DNA of 64,000 nucleotides. It comes from Piscinibacter gummiphilus (GTDB taxonomy: Bacteria; Pseudomonadota; Gammaproteobacteria; Burkholderiales; Burkholderiaceae_C). The notes under the pieces are model-generated. The model saw only the letters and a program-made list of their open reading frames with translations. It searched no databases and was not told where the DNA came from. This document shows, one piece after another, positions 1-8,434 of this stretch. Made by a program: the position numbers and the translations under genes. Within the stretch, counting starts at the first letter, position 1. Every line of letters starts with the position of its first letter. The DNA lies in NCBI RefSeq assembly GCF_002116905.1, contig NZ_CP015118.1:1488001-1552000 (forward strand). The letters run 5' to 3'.

Positions 1-432
1 CGCGAGGGAGGTCGGCACGTGGGCACGGTGCCGATCTATCTGGCAGCGGGGGTGGATCCGTACATCCCGCTGCGTCGGGCGGCCCAGCTCGGCGGTGCGG
101 TCCGGGCCGCCGTCGAGGCCGCGCCGTGCGACGAGCGTGTCGCCGTGATCGGCAGTGGTGGCATCAGCCACTGGGTCGGGCTTCCCGAGATGGGGCGTGT
201 CAACGAGGCGTTCGATCGCGAGATCCTCGACTACGCGGTGCGTGGCGACCTGGACGGGCTGGTCGCGCTGAGCGACGACTACATCCTCGCCAACGGCGGC
301 AACGGCGGGATGGAAATCCGCCAGTGGGCGTGTGCGATGGGGGCGATGCCGGGGGCGACGGGCGAGGTCATCGACTACGAGCCGGTGCCCGAATGGGTGA
401 CCGGTCTCGGTTTCGTTCAACTGCATGCATGA
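1..432 (+). CDS. Class III extradiol ring-cleavage dioxygenase, C-terminal part (LigB/MhpB type)
   Basis: The reading frame is open from the first base, so this is the 3' end of a longer gene (about 143 residues visible). Visible features are a SGGISHWVG segment, the SDDYILANGGNGG stretch and the end EPVPEWVTGLGF, all typical of the C-terminal part of LigB-superfamily, Fe(II)-dependent extradiol dioxygenases that open catechol-type rings. The PVPEWVTGLGF ending resembles the 2,3-dihydroxyphenylpropionate 1,2-dioxygenase (MhpB) branch. The catalytic N-terminal histidines lie outside the window. It heads the cluster and would act on the diol made by the dioxygenase and dehydrogenase encoded next. 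The family is clear; the exact substrate is inference. Confidence 0.8.
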   Translation, partial: REGGRHVGTVPIYLAAGVDPYIPLRRAAQLGGAVRAAVEAAPCDERVAVIGSGGISHWVGLPEMGRVNEAFDREILDYAVRGDLDGLVALSDDYILANGGNGGMEIRQWACAMGAMPGATGEVIDYEPVPEWVTGLGFVQLHA

Positions 433-436
433 AGTC

Positions 437-781
437 ATGAGCCAACGGGTCCATCTTTTCAAGAAGGGCGAGCTTTCGCCGGGAAACATCCGCCGTGTCG
501 ACGTGCACGGCATGGCGGTCGCTGTCTACAACGTGGAGGGCGTGTTCTATGCCACTCAGGACGGCTGTACGCACGCCACCGCATCGCTGTCCGAGGGAGA
601 GATCGTCGACGGCGACTGCATCGCCTGCCCGGTGCACGACGGCACCTTTCACATCCCGAGCGGACAGCCGCTGAGCTTCCCGTGCGAAGTGGCGCTGCGC
701 ACCTACAAGGTCATCGATGCCGGCGATGAGGTCGTCGTCGACATGGAGCAGGAAGCCGACGAAGCGTCCGGCGGCATCTGA
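437..781 (+). CDS. Rieske-type ferredoxin component of a ring-hydroxylating dioxygenase
   Basis: A small soluble [2Fe-2S] Rieske ferredoxin of 114 residues, the usual length for BphF/HcaC-like electron carriers. The cluster ligands are C44-x-H46 and C64-x2-H67 (CTH and CPVH). An in-frame ATG also exists at 425, overlapping the upstream stop, but the 437 start gives the normal N-terminus. It passes electrons from the reductase to the oxygenase encoded immediately downstream. The acidic C-terminus is typical of this group. Assignment is by motif and context. Confidence 0.88.
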   Translation: MSQRVHLFKKGELSPGNIRRVDVHGMAVAVYNVEGVFYATQDGCTHATASLSEGEIVDGDCIACPVHDGTFHIPSGQPLSFPCEVALRTYKVIDAGDEVVVDMEQEADEASGGI

Positions 782-793
782 GAGGAACAAGGC

Positions 794-2188
794 ATGTGCA
801 ACGACACCCGAACCCAGCCCATCCGCCTGAAGCGACGTCCCGCGAGCGATGCGCGCGAGAACCTGGACCAGCTGCTCGACCTCGAGAACGGCCGCATGTC
901 GCGAAACATGTTCTGGGACCATGACATCTACGAGCAGGAACTGGAAAAGATCTTCGCGCGTTGCTGGCTGTTCGTGGGCCATGAGTCGCAGATCCCGAAA
1001 TCCGGCGACTACATCACGACCTACCTCGGCGAGGACAACGTCATCGTGGTCCGCCAGAAGGACGGTGCCGTCAAGGCGTTCCTGAACACGTGTCCCCATC
1101 GCGGGAACAAGGTGTGTTTCGCCGACGCGGGGAGCGCCCGGCAATTCGTCTGCAACTACCACGGCTGGTCGTTCGGGATCGACGGAGGCCTGAAGGGCAT
1201 GCATGCGAGCGAGGCCTACGAGGCGTCGGGCCTCGACAAGAGCCAGCACGGCCTGCATCCGGTCGCGGGGATCGAGAGCTACCGGGGCCTGATCTTCGCC
1301 ACCCTGGACCCCGCGGCTCCGTCCCTCGCGGAGTACCTCGGTGACTTCCGCTACTACCTCGATGCCGTCTTCGACATGGACGAGGGGGGAACCGAGTTCG
1401 TCGGCGGCTGCGTGAAGTCGGTGATCCAGTGCAACTGGAAATACGCGTCGGAGAACTTCGTCGGCGACATCCTGCACGCGGGGTGGACACACGACTCCGG
1501 CGCGAGGGCGATGATCGGCGGACCCGTGGCGGAAGTGCACAAGTTCCCCGAGCAGTCCTACCACGTGAACTTCAACGGCCACGGCTGGGAGTTCAACCAG
1601 GACATCGTGGGCAACGCCGCGACGCTCGGCGAAAAGGACCTCGTGAAGTACCTCTACAACCTGCAGCCGCGGGTGGCGGAGCGACTGGGGGAGGTCCGCT
1701 CGCGGATGATCGGCAGCATCTCGTCGGCCACGCTGTTTCCCAACACCTCGTTCCTTCCCGGGCAGAACACCTTCCGCACGTGGCATCCGCGGGGGCCGGG
1801 GCAGATCGAACTGCACACCTGGACCTTCGTCAACAAGGCGGCCCCGCAGGACATCAAGGACAAGTGGCGCAAGGGCACGATGATGACCTTCAGCCCCACC
1901 GGGGTCTTCGAGATGGACGACGGAGAGAACTGGGAGTACAGCACGAAGACCAACGCGGGCTTCGTCACCCGGCAGCAGGACCTCTACATGGGCCTCGGTT
2001 CCAACACCCGGCTGGCGGACAGCGGTCTTCCGGGCAACGTCTTCAAGGGCCAGATCAACGAAGCGAACCAGCGTGCGTTCTACCAGCGGTGGCTGGACCT
2101 GATGAAGTCGAAGACCTGGGCCGAGGTCCCGCAGCGCGACACGCCGATGCTCCCGACGACCGGCACGGCGCAGGAGAAGGCGGCATGA
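794..2188 (+). CDS. Aromatic ring-hydroxylating dioxygenase, large (alpha) subunit
   Basis: The catalytic subunit (464 aa), which inserts both atoms of O2 into an aromatic ring to give a cis-dihydrodiol. The N-terminal Rieske domain has C100-x-H102 and C120-x2-H123. The C-terminal domain shows the mononuclear iron site in NFVGDILHAGWTH, with bridging D225 and ligands H228 and H233; the third iron ligand, a distal aspartate, was not located with certainty. It forms the hexameric oxygenase with the beta subunit, whose ATG overlaps this stop (ATGA at 2185). The ligand-encoding CoA synthetase nearby suggests an aromatic acid substrate, but the sequence alone does not fix it. Confidence 0.92.
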   Translation: MCNDTRTQPIRLKRRPASDARENLDQLLDLENGRMSRNMFWDHDIYEQELEKIFARCWLFVGHESQIPKSGDYITTYLGEDNVIVVRQKDGAVKAFLNTCPHRGNKVCFADAGSARQFVCNYHGWSFGIDGGLKGMHASEAYEASGLDKSQHGLHPVAGIESYRGLIFATLDPAAPSLAEYLGDFRYYLDAVFDMDEGGTEFVGGCVKSVIQCNWKYASENFVGDILHAGWTHDSGARAMIGGPVAEVHKFPEQSYHVNFNGHGWEFNQDIVGNAATLGEKDLVKYLYNLQPRVAERLGEVRSRMIGSISSATLFPNTSFLPGQNTFRTWHPRGPGQIELHTWTFVNKAAPQDIKDKWRKGTMMTFSPTGVFEMDDGENWEYSTKTNAGFVTRQQDLYMGLGSNTRLADSGLPGNVFKGQINEANQRAFYQRWLDLMKSKTWAEVPQRDTPMLPTTGTAQEKAA

Positions 2189-2724
2189 ACGCGACCGAGA
2201 ACGTCCTCGAGGAGCGTCTCGTCGGCGCGCAGGTTCATCGCGAGATCGAACAGTTCCTGTACCGCGAGGCGCGCCTGCTCGACACCGAACGCCTGGACGA
2301 CTGGCTCGCCCTGATGGCGGACGACGTGCACTACTGGATGCCCAGCATGGAGAACCGGCGGCGCAACGACAAGCACGGCGCCTATCAGGCCGACGGCGGC
2401 GCCTTCTTCAATGACAACCTGCGCGACCTGACGCGCCGGGTCGCCCGTTTCAAGCAGCCAACCGCCTGGGCGGAAGACCCTCCGACCCGGCACACGCATG
2501 TCGTGAGCGGCATCGAGGCGTTCGCGGCGGGTCGGGACGATGAGTACGTCGTGCATTCGACCTTCGTGAACTACCGCAGCCGCGTCGAGAAGGACAACGA
2601 CCTCCTGGTCGGGCGACGCGAGGACCTGCTCCGGCGGGTGGACGGAGGGCTCCGGATCGCACGGCGGAAGGTCCTGATCACGCAGTCGATCCTGATGGCG
2701 AAGAACCTGAACACGTTCCTGTGA
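2185..2724 (+). CDS. Aromatic ring-hydroxylating dioxygenase, small (beta) subunit
   Basis: A 179-residue protein of the cone-shaped SnoaL/NTF2-like fold used by Rieske oxygenase beta subunits. It has the typical N-terminal block EIEQFLYREARLLD, DDVHYWMP in the middle and the C-terminal RRKVLITQSI segment. The start codon overlaps the alpha-subunit stop by 4 nt, which indicates translational coupling and equal stoichiometry. The beta subunit is structural and contributes to assembly of the alpha3beta3 enzyme. Confidence 0.9.
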   Translation: MNATENVLEERLVGAQVHREIEQFLYREARLLDTERLDDWLALMADDVHYWMPSMENRRRNDKHGAYQADGGAFFNDNLRDLTRRVARFKQPTAWAEDPPTRHTHVVSGIEAFAAGRDDEYVVHSTFVNYRSRVEKDNDLLVGRREDLLRRVDGGLRIARRKVLITQSILMAKNLNTFL

Positions 2725-2764
2725 TGGAGCGTGGGAATCCATAGAGCGAAGAGCTGGAGGAGAC

Positions 2765-3559
2765 ATGGGCTGGTTGAAAGGGCAGGTCGCGCTGGTGACC
2801 GGAGGCGGCTCCGGCATCGGACGGGCGGTGGTGAAGAGATTCCTCGACGAGGGTGCCGAGGGGGTCGGGGTGTTCGTGCGCAATCCCGACCACGTCGCGC
2901 AACTGACCGAGGAACATGGAGACAAGGTCGTGGTGCACGCGGGTGACGTCCGTTCACCCGCGGACAACGACGCCATCGTCACGAAAACGGTGGCGCGTTG
3001 GGGAAAGCTGGACACGTTGGTCGGCAACGCCGGCGTCTGGGATTTCATGACCGGCATCGAGAAGCTGTCGATCGAGCAGGTGGCCGAGAGCTTCGTCGAG
3101 GTGTTCGGGGTCAATGTCCTGGCCTATGCGCTGGCGGCGAGAGCCGCCGCGGCGCATCTTCGGAAGTCGAGGGGAAGCATGATCTTCACGCTGTCGAACT
3201 CCGCGTTCCACGCGGGCGGAGGTGGCCCGTTGTACGTGGCATCGAAGCATGCCGGCCTCGGGCTGATCAGGCAGCTGGCCTACGACTTCGCGCCGGACGT
3301 GCGCGTCAACGGCGTGGCACCCGGGGCAACGATGACGCCCCTGCGCGGGCCGGTTTCGCTCGGCAAGAACGAGCGGCGCCTGTCCGACATCAAGGGCTTC
3401 GAGGAGAACATCGCCGCCAGCACGCCTCTCAAGTTCGTGGCCCAGCCGCACGAGCACACCGGCCACTACGTCCTGCTCGCCTCCAAGGAGAACAGCCGCG
3501 CCACGACGGCGCACGTCATCCACAGCGACGGCGGATGGGACATCCGCCCACTGCGTTGA
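2765..3559 (+). CDS. Short-chain dehydrogenase, probable cis-dihydrodiol dehydrogenase
   Basis: A 264-residue classical SDR. The N-terminal cofactor loop is TGGGSGIG (residues 12-19), followed by NAGV, a catalytic serine in LSNSAFH and YVASK carrying the Tyr/Lys pair. Sequence style and operon position match the BphB/HcaB branch, which oxidises the dioxygenase product to a catechol and returns NADH. A good Shine-Dalgarno (GGAGGAGA) precedes the ATG. The 40-bp spacer from the beta subunit gene shows no terminator. Confidence 0.87.
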   Translation: MGWLKGQVALVTGGGSGIGRAVVKRFLDEGAEGVGVFVRNPDHVAQLTEEHGDKVVVHAGDVRSPADNDAIVTKTVARWGKLDTLVGNAGVWDFMTGIEKLSIEQVAESFVEVFGVNVLAYALAARAAAAHLRKSRGSMIFTLSNSAFHAGGGGPLYVASKHAGLGLIRQLAYDFAPDVRVNGVAPGATMTPLRGPVSLGKNERRLSDIKGFEENIAASTPLKFVAQPHEHTGHYVLLASKENSRATTAHVIHSDGGWDIRPLR

Positions 3560-3567
3560 AAGAACCC

Positions 3568-4572
3568 ATGACCCTGGACAGAAACCTGACACCGTCCCAG
3601 CGCGACTTCCTGTCCCTGATGGACCGGAGCACGTTGCCGATGATGGCCGCACCCATGTTCCTCGTGAGTGGTCCGGAGCTCGTGATCGCCTGCGCCAAGG
3701 CGGGCATCATCGGTTCGTATCCGGCGGCCAATGCGCGCAACATCGAGGTGCTCGACGACTGGATGGCCCGCACCCGTGACGGCGTGCAGCAGGGCGATGC
3801 CGAGGCGCCGTGGGCGCTCAACATGATCGTCCACAGCAGCTACGACCGGTTCGATCGCGAGCTGGAACTCGTGTTGCGGTACCGGCCGAAGATCGTGTCC
3901 ACCGCCCTCGGCAGCCCGCGCCGGGTGCTGGATGCCGTGCACGGCTACGGCGGCATCGTGATCGCCGATGTGGTCACGCCATCGATGGCAAGGAAGGCTG
4001 CGGATGCGGGTGTCGACGCCCTGGTGCTCGTGACCAACGGTGCGGGGGGCCACACCGGGCACTTCAACCCGTTCGCGTTCGTCTCCGAGGTGAGGGAGTT
4101 CTGGCAAGGCCCGCTCGGCCTCGCCGGTGCGATCACGTCCGGCCGCGACATCCGCGCGGCACAGCTGCTCGGTGCCGACTTCGTGCTCGCGGGAACCCGC
4201 TTCATCGCCACGCGGGAAAGCCAGGCCGCGGACGCCTACCGCGAGATGGTCGTGGCCAGCCGCATCGAAGACCTGGTGCAGACCCGCGCGGTCTCGGGCG
4301 TGCTGGCGAACTGGCTCAAGCCCACCGTGGAGGCCGCCGGCTTCTCGGAGGCGCAGCTGAACGAGGAGAAGAAGATCGACTTCTCCGGAGACATCGTCGA
4401 CGCCCCGAAGGCGTGGAAGTCCGTCTGGTCCGCCGGCCACGGCGTCGGCGGCATAGAACGCGTGGCCTCGACCGCGGACGTCGTGGCCGAGCTGCACCGC
4501 GGTTACGTGACGGCCCTGCAGGACGAAAGCGTCCAGCTGCGCGCGCTCGCGGAACGGCATCTGAACCAGTGA
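3568..4572 (+). CDS. Nitronate monooxygenase / NPD-family flavoprotein
   Basis: A 334-residue TIM-barrel FMN protein of the 2-nitropropane dioxygenase family. Visible signatures are the N-terminal PMMAAPMFLVSGPEL, TNGAGGHTGH (the region holding the catalytic His of the family) and GADFVLAGTRF near the phosphate-binding end. The start at 3568 follows the SDR stop by 8 nt. In the family these enzymes oxidise alkyl nitronates or act as FMN oxidoreductases. Its place between the diol dehydrogenase and the dienoate hydratase is unusual for a meta-pathway operon, and its role here is unknown. Confidence 0.8.
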   Translation: MTLDRNLTPSQRDFLSLMDRSTLPMMAAPMFLVSGPELVIACAKAGIIGSYPAANARNIEVLDDWMARTRDGVQQGDAEAPWALNMIVHSSYDRFDRELELVLRYRPKIVSTALGSPRRVLDAVHGYGGIVIADVVTPSMARKAADAGVDALVLVTNGAGGHTGHFNPFAFVSEVREFWQGPLGLAGAITSGRDIRAAQLLGADFVLAGTRFIATRESQAADAYREMVVASRIEDLVQTRAVSGVLANWLKPTVEAAGFSEAQLNEEKKIDFSGDIVDAPKAWKSVWSAGHGVGGIERVASTADVVAELHRGYVTALQDESVQLRALAERHLNQ

Positions 4573-4592
4573 CCCAGCCCCAGGAGCATTCC

Positions 4593-5378
4593 ATGAGCGA
4601 CATGACCCCCATCCAGCGCGCGGCCCTGGACCTTCGCGAGGCCCGTTCGGCGCGGAAGCCGATCCCGCGGATCTCCGAAACGTACGGCTTGACCGGTGCC
4701 GAGCAGGCGTACGCCGTGTCGCGCCTGAACATCGAGGCCGGGCTGGCGGAAGGGCGCCGGATCTCCGGCAAGAAGATCGGACTGACCTCCAGGGCGGTGC
4801 AGCAGCAGCTGGGCGTCGACCAGCCCGACTACGGCGTCCTCTTCGCCGACATGGAACTGCTGGATGGCGAGGACGTGGACACCTCGAGGCTCATCCAGCC
4901 GAAGGCCGAAGGTGAAGTGGCCTTTGTCGTGGGCCGCGACCTGGCCGACGAGCAACTGACCTGGGCGCGCTTCCTCGCGGGGCTCGAGTACGCACTGCCC
5001 GCGATCGAGATCGTGGACAGCGCGATCCAGGACTGGAAGATCACGCTCGTGGACACCGTCGCCGACAACGCTTCGTGCGGTGTCTACGTGCTGGGGCACG
5101 AGCCGCGCCGCATCGGCGATCTGTCGCTCGCCGGCCTCGGCATGGACTTCCGCAAGAACGGACAGACCGCGTCGGTGGGCAGCGGCGTCGCCTGCCTCGG
5201 CAACCCGCTGCTGTCGGCCTACTGGCTCGCCAAGACGATGCGTTCCCTTGGCGAGCCGCTGAAGGCGGGCGACGTGGTGCTGTCGGGTGCCCTGGGTCCG
5301 ATGTTCCCCTTCCTGGCCGGTGACGCACTGGATCTGGAGATCGCCGGTCTCGGCCGCGTCCGGAGCCGCGCGGTCTGA
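4593..5378 (+). CDS. mhpD: 2-hydroxypenta-2,4-dienoate (2-keto-4-pentenoate) hydratase
   Basis: A 261-residue member of the fumarylacetoacetase-like hydratase/decarboxylase family (MhpD/BphH/DmpE). It shows GKKIGLTS, QPDYGVLFADM, PKAEGEVAFV with metal-binding acidic residues, and EIVDSAIQDWKI. The enzyme adds water to 2-hydroxypenta-2,4-dienoate, giving 4-hydroxy-2-oxovalerate for the aldolase encoded at 9397. A DmpH-like 4-oxalocrotonate decarboxylase is the main alternative because the two families are close. I favour hydratase because no oxalocrotonate-branch partner was seen. Confidence 0.85.
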   Translation: MSDMTPIQRAALDLREARSARKPIPRISETYGLTGAEQAYAVSRLNIEAGLAEGRRISGKKIGLTSRAVQQQLGVDQPDYGVLFADMELLDGEDVDTSRLIQPKAEGEVAFVVGRDLADEQLTWARFLAGLEYALPAIEIVDSAIQDWKITLVDTVADNASCGVYVLGHEPRRIGDLSLAGLGMDFRKNGQTASVGSGVACLGNPLLSAYWLAKTMRSLGEPLKAGDVVLSGALGPMFPFLAGDALDLEIAGLGRVRSRAV

Positions 5379-5427
5379 TGGCTCCGTTCTGTCTCGTGCA
5401 TTCCCTGAATTCTGCTGGAGAAACGAC

Positions 5428-6573
5428 ATGATCCGCCGCCACTTCATCCTCGCGTCGACGCTCGCTTCGCTCGGACTCTCTCTGGCCCCGGCCCAAGCCC
5501 AGACCTCTGGCGTGACGATCGGCGTGACGCTCAGCACCACCGGCCCAGCGGCGTCGCTCGGCATCGCCGAGAAGAACACGATCGAGCTGCTGCCCAAGAC
5601 GCTCGGTGGCTTGCCCGTGAACTACATCGTGCTCGACGATGCGTCCGATCCGACCCAGGCCGCGAAGAACGCTCGCCGCTTCGTCGATGCCGACCGCGCG
5701 GACGCGATCATCGGCACGTCCAACGTGCCGGGTTCGCTGGCGGTCGCCGAAGTGGCGAACGAGACCAGGACGCCGCAGATCGCGCTCGCACCCTTCGCGC
5801 CGAAACAGATCCCGTGGGTGTTTCCGCTGCCGCAGTCGGTCGAGGTGATGTCGACGGCGCTCTTCGAGCACATGAAGTCGACCGGGGTGAAGACGCTCGG
5901 TTTCGTGGGGTTCAGCGATGCCTACGGCGAAGCCTGGCTGCAGGAGGTGCAGAAGACCGCGCCCCGCTTCGGCGTCGACGTCGTCGTGGTGGAGCGTTTC
6001 GCACGGACCGACCAGAGCGTCACGGCGCAGACGCTCAAGGTCATCCAGGCGAAGCCGGACGCCGTGCTGGTGGCCGGCAGCGGCACGCCGTCGGCCCTGC
6101 CGATGCGGGCGCTGCGTGAGCGTGGCTACAAGGGCCAGTTCTACCAGACCCACGGCGTGGCCAACAACGACTTCCTCCGTGTCGCCGGCTCTGCGGACGA
6201 GGGGGCGATCCTGCCCACGGGCAACGTGCTGGTGGTCGAGCAGCTGCCCGACGGCAACCCGAGCAAGAAGGTCGGCCTGGCTTACGTGCGGGCCTACGAA
6301 AGCAAGTACGGCACCGGTTCGCGCAGCCCGTTCGGCGCCTACGCCCACGACGCGTACCTGGTCCTGGACCGCGCCGTGGCGGTGGCGGCCGCGAAGGCCA
6401 AGCCGGGATCCCCCGAGTTCCGCGCCGCGCTGCGCGACGCGCTCGAGACCACCCGGGACCTGGCGACGACCCACGGGGTCGTCACGATGAGCGCCACCGA
6501 TCACTCCGGCTTCGGCGCCACGAGCCGCGTCCTCGTGACCATCGAGAAGAACACGTGGAAGCTGCTCAAGTGA
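5428..6573 (+). CDS. Periplasmic substrate-binding protein of a Liv-type ABC importer
   Basis: A 381-residue periplasmic binding protein, type 1 fold. The N-terminus is a signal peptide ending in AQA before QTSGVTIG. The start at 5428 was chosen because upstream in-frame codons would bury this signal. The family covers branched-chain amino acids and, in aromatic gene clusters, benzoate- or phenylpropanoate-type acids. The cognate permeases and ATPases lie at 11526-15194, separated by five catabolic genes, so the importer probably brings in the pathway substrate. Confidence 0.88.
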   Translation: MIRRHFILASTLASLGLSLAPAQAQTSGVTIGVTLSTTGPAASLGIAEKNTIELLPKTLGGLPVNYIVLDDASDPTQAAKNARRFVDADRADAIIGTSNVPGSLAVAEVANETRTPQIALAPFAPKQIPWVFPLPQSVEVMSTALFEHMKSTGVKTLGFVGFSDAYGEAWLQEVQKTAPRFGVDVVVVERFARTDQSVTAQTLKVIQAKPDAVLVAGSGTPSALPMRALRERGYKGQFYQTHGVANNDFLRVAGSADEGAILPTGNVLVVEQLPDGNPSKKVGLAYVRAYESKYGTGSRSPFGAYAHDAYLVLDRAVAVAAAKAKPGSPEFRAALRDALETTRDLATTHGVVTMSATDHSGFGATSRVLVTIEKNTWKLLK

Positions 6574-6589
6574 CCACCGCCTCCGGGGA

Positions 6590-8398
6590 ATGAACATGCC
6601 GCACACGTTCTTCGACAATCCCGCGATGCTGGCGCCACCCAGCGTGTACCGGGAAGAGCTTCCCGGGGGCGGGTTCGTCCTGCATGCCACCGAGGTGCTC
6701 GGAGGTGTCACTCGGTGCATCGGCGACTGGCTCGAACATTGGGCCCGGCTGACTCCCAACGCGTTGTTCCTCGCGGAACGCGACGAGTCCGGGCAGTGGG
6801 TCAGGCTGACCTACGGCGAGACGCGACGGCGGATCGGGCGCATTGCCCAGGGGTTGCTGGACCTGGGCATCGGGCCGGATCAGACGGTCGTCTGCCTGTC
6901 GGACAACAGCCTGGACCACGCGTTGTTGATGTTCGCGACGATGCACATCGGCCGGCCGTTCACGTCGGTGTCGAGCGCCTACTCGCGTGTTGCCAAGGAT
7001 CACGCGAAGATCGGGGCCATCCTGGCGCAGCTGCCGGCCGGCGTGCTCTACGCGAGCGACGGAGCGGTCTATGGCGCCGCCATCCGGGCGTGTGTGCTGG
7101 GTTGCCCCGTCGTGCTGAGCCACAACACCTGCGAAGTCGCGGGCGCCCACTCGTTCGCGGAGATCGCCCGCACGCAGGAGTCTCCTGCGGTGATGGAGGC
7201 GTTCGCGCGCATCACGCCTCGCACGCATGCCAAGTACCTGCTGACATCCGGCTCGACGGGCAAACCGAAGGTGGTCGTGAACACGCACCGCATGCTGTGT
7301 GCGAACCAGCAGCAGATGCGCCAGAGCTGGCGGTTCCTGCGGGACGAGAAGCCGGTCGTGGTGTCCTGGCTGCCGTGGAGCCATACGTTCGGCACGAACC
7401 ACAACATGAACCTGGTGCTTTGCAACGGGGGTTCGCTGTACATCGACGAGGGTCGGCCCGTTCCGGGACTGATGGAGAAGTCGGTCCGCAACCTCCGGGA
7501 GATTCAGCCCACGCTGTATTTCAACGTGCCACGGGGATTCGACACCCTGGTTTCCTTCCTCGAGGAGGACGAGACGTTCGCGCGCGACTTCCTCGCCCGC
7601 ATTCGGGGGATCTTCTTCGCGGCCGCTGCACTCCCGAAGGTCACGTGGGATCGCATGGAGCGCTGCGCGCGGGCCGTGAAGGGCGACGACGTGTGGTTCA
7701 CCTCGGCGTGGGGATCGACCGAGACGGCACCGGTCCTCACCAACGTCAGCTGGAAGCTCGACGGCCCGGGCTGCATCGGCCTGCCGGTCGCCGGCAGCAG
7801 CATCAAGTTCCTGCCCAACGGCGACAAGCTCGAGATGCGCGTGAAGGGACCGCAGGTCTTCACGGAGTACCTCGGCAACCCGGAGCAGACGGAGGCTGCC
7901 TTCGACAGGGACGGCTACTACCGCATCGGCGACGCCGGGCTTCTGATGGACGAAGCGCGGCCCGAGCAGGGCATCCGCTTCGACGGCCGCGTGGCCGAGG
8001 ACTTCAAGCTGACCACCGGGACCTGGGTGTCGGTGGGAATGCTGCGCCTGCGCGTGATCGATGCCCTCGCACCGCACGTCCAGGATGCGGTGATCACGGG
8101 TCACGACAGGGACGAGATCGGGCTGCTGGTCTTCCCCTCGGCGGCGGCGAAGGGGCTTTCCCGCGCCCAGTGGGTGGACCACGTGATGGGTGGCCTCATG
8201 AAGTTGCGGAGCACCGGTGGGGGCTCCTCGCAGTGTCCCGCGCGAGCGCTGGTGATGGACGAACCCCTCAGCCTCGATGCGGGTGAGATCACCGACAAGG
8301 GCTACGTCAACCAGCGTGGCGTGCTGACCCGGCGCGCGGCACTGGTGGAGATGTTGCATGCATCGCCGAAGTCCGAACTCGTGATCCTGCTGGATTGA
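6590..8398 (+). CDS. AMP-dependent CoA ligase, feruloyl-CoA-synthetase-like
   Basis: A 602-residue adenylate-forming enzyme (ANL superfamily). The P-loop LTSGSTGKPK is at about residue 220, followed by SWLPWSHTFG, an adenine-binding segment near FTSAWGSTETAP and the hinge near YRIGDAG/RFDGRVAEDFK. The length, the extended N-terminus and the PWSHTFGTNHN motif resemble feruloyl-CoA synthetases rather than benzoate-CoA ligases. The K near the C-terminus seen in many relatives is not obvious, because the end is SSQCPARALVMDEP. It would activate an aromatic acid to its CoA thioester; an in-frame ATG two codons later could also serve. Confidence 0.82.
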   Translation: MNMPHTFFDNPAMLAPPSVYREELPGGGFVLHATEVLGGVTRCIGDWLEHWARLTPNALFLAERDESGQWVRLTYGETRRRIGRIAQGLLDLGIGPDQTVVCLSDNSLDHALLMFATMHIGRPFTSVSSAYSRVAKDHAKIGAILAQLPAGVLYASDGAVYGAAIRACVLGCPVVLSHNTCEVAGAHSFAEIARTQESPAVMEAFARITPRTHAKYLLTSGSTGKPKVVVNTHRMLCANQQQMRQSWRFLRDEKPVVVSWLPWSHTFGTNHNMNLVLCNGGSLYIDEGRPVPGLMEKSVRNLREIQPTLYFNVPRGFDTLVSFLEEDETFARDFLARIRGIFFAAAALPKVTWDRMERCARAVKGDDVWFTSAWGSTETAPVLTNVSWKLDGPGCIGLPVAGSSIKFLPNGDKLEMRVKGPQVFTEYLGNPEQTEAAFDRDGYYRIGDAGLLMDEARPEQGIRFDGRVAEDFKLTTGTWVSVGMLRLRVIDALAPHVQDAVITGHDRDEIGLLVFPSAAAKGLSRAQWVDHVMGGLMKLRSTGGGSSQCPARALVMDEPLSLDAGEITDKGYVNQRGVLTRRAALVEMLHASPKSELVILLD

Positions 8399-8434
8399 CT
8401 GCGGCACGACTGGTTGTCGCACTTGGAGACATTG

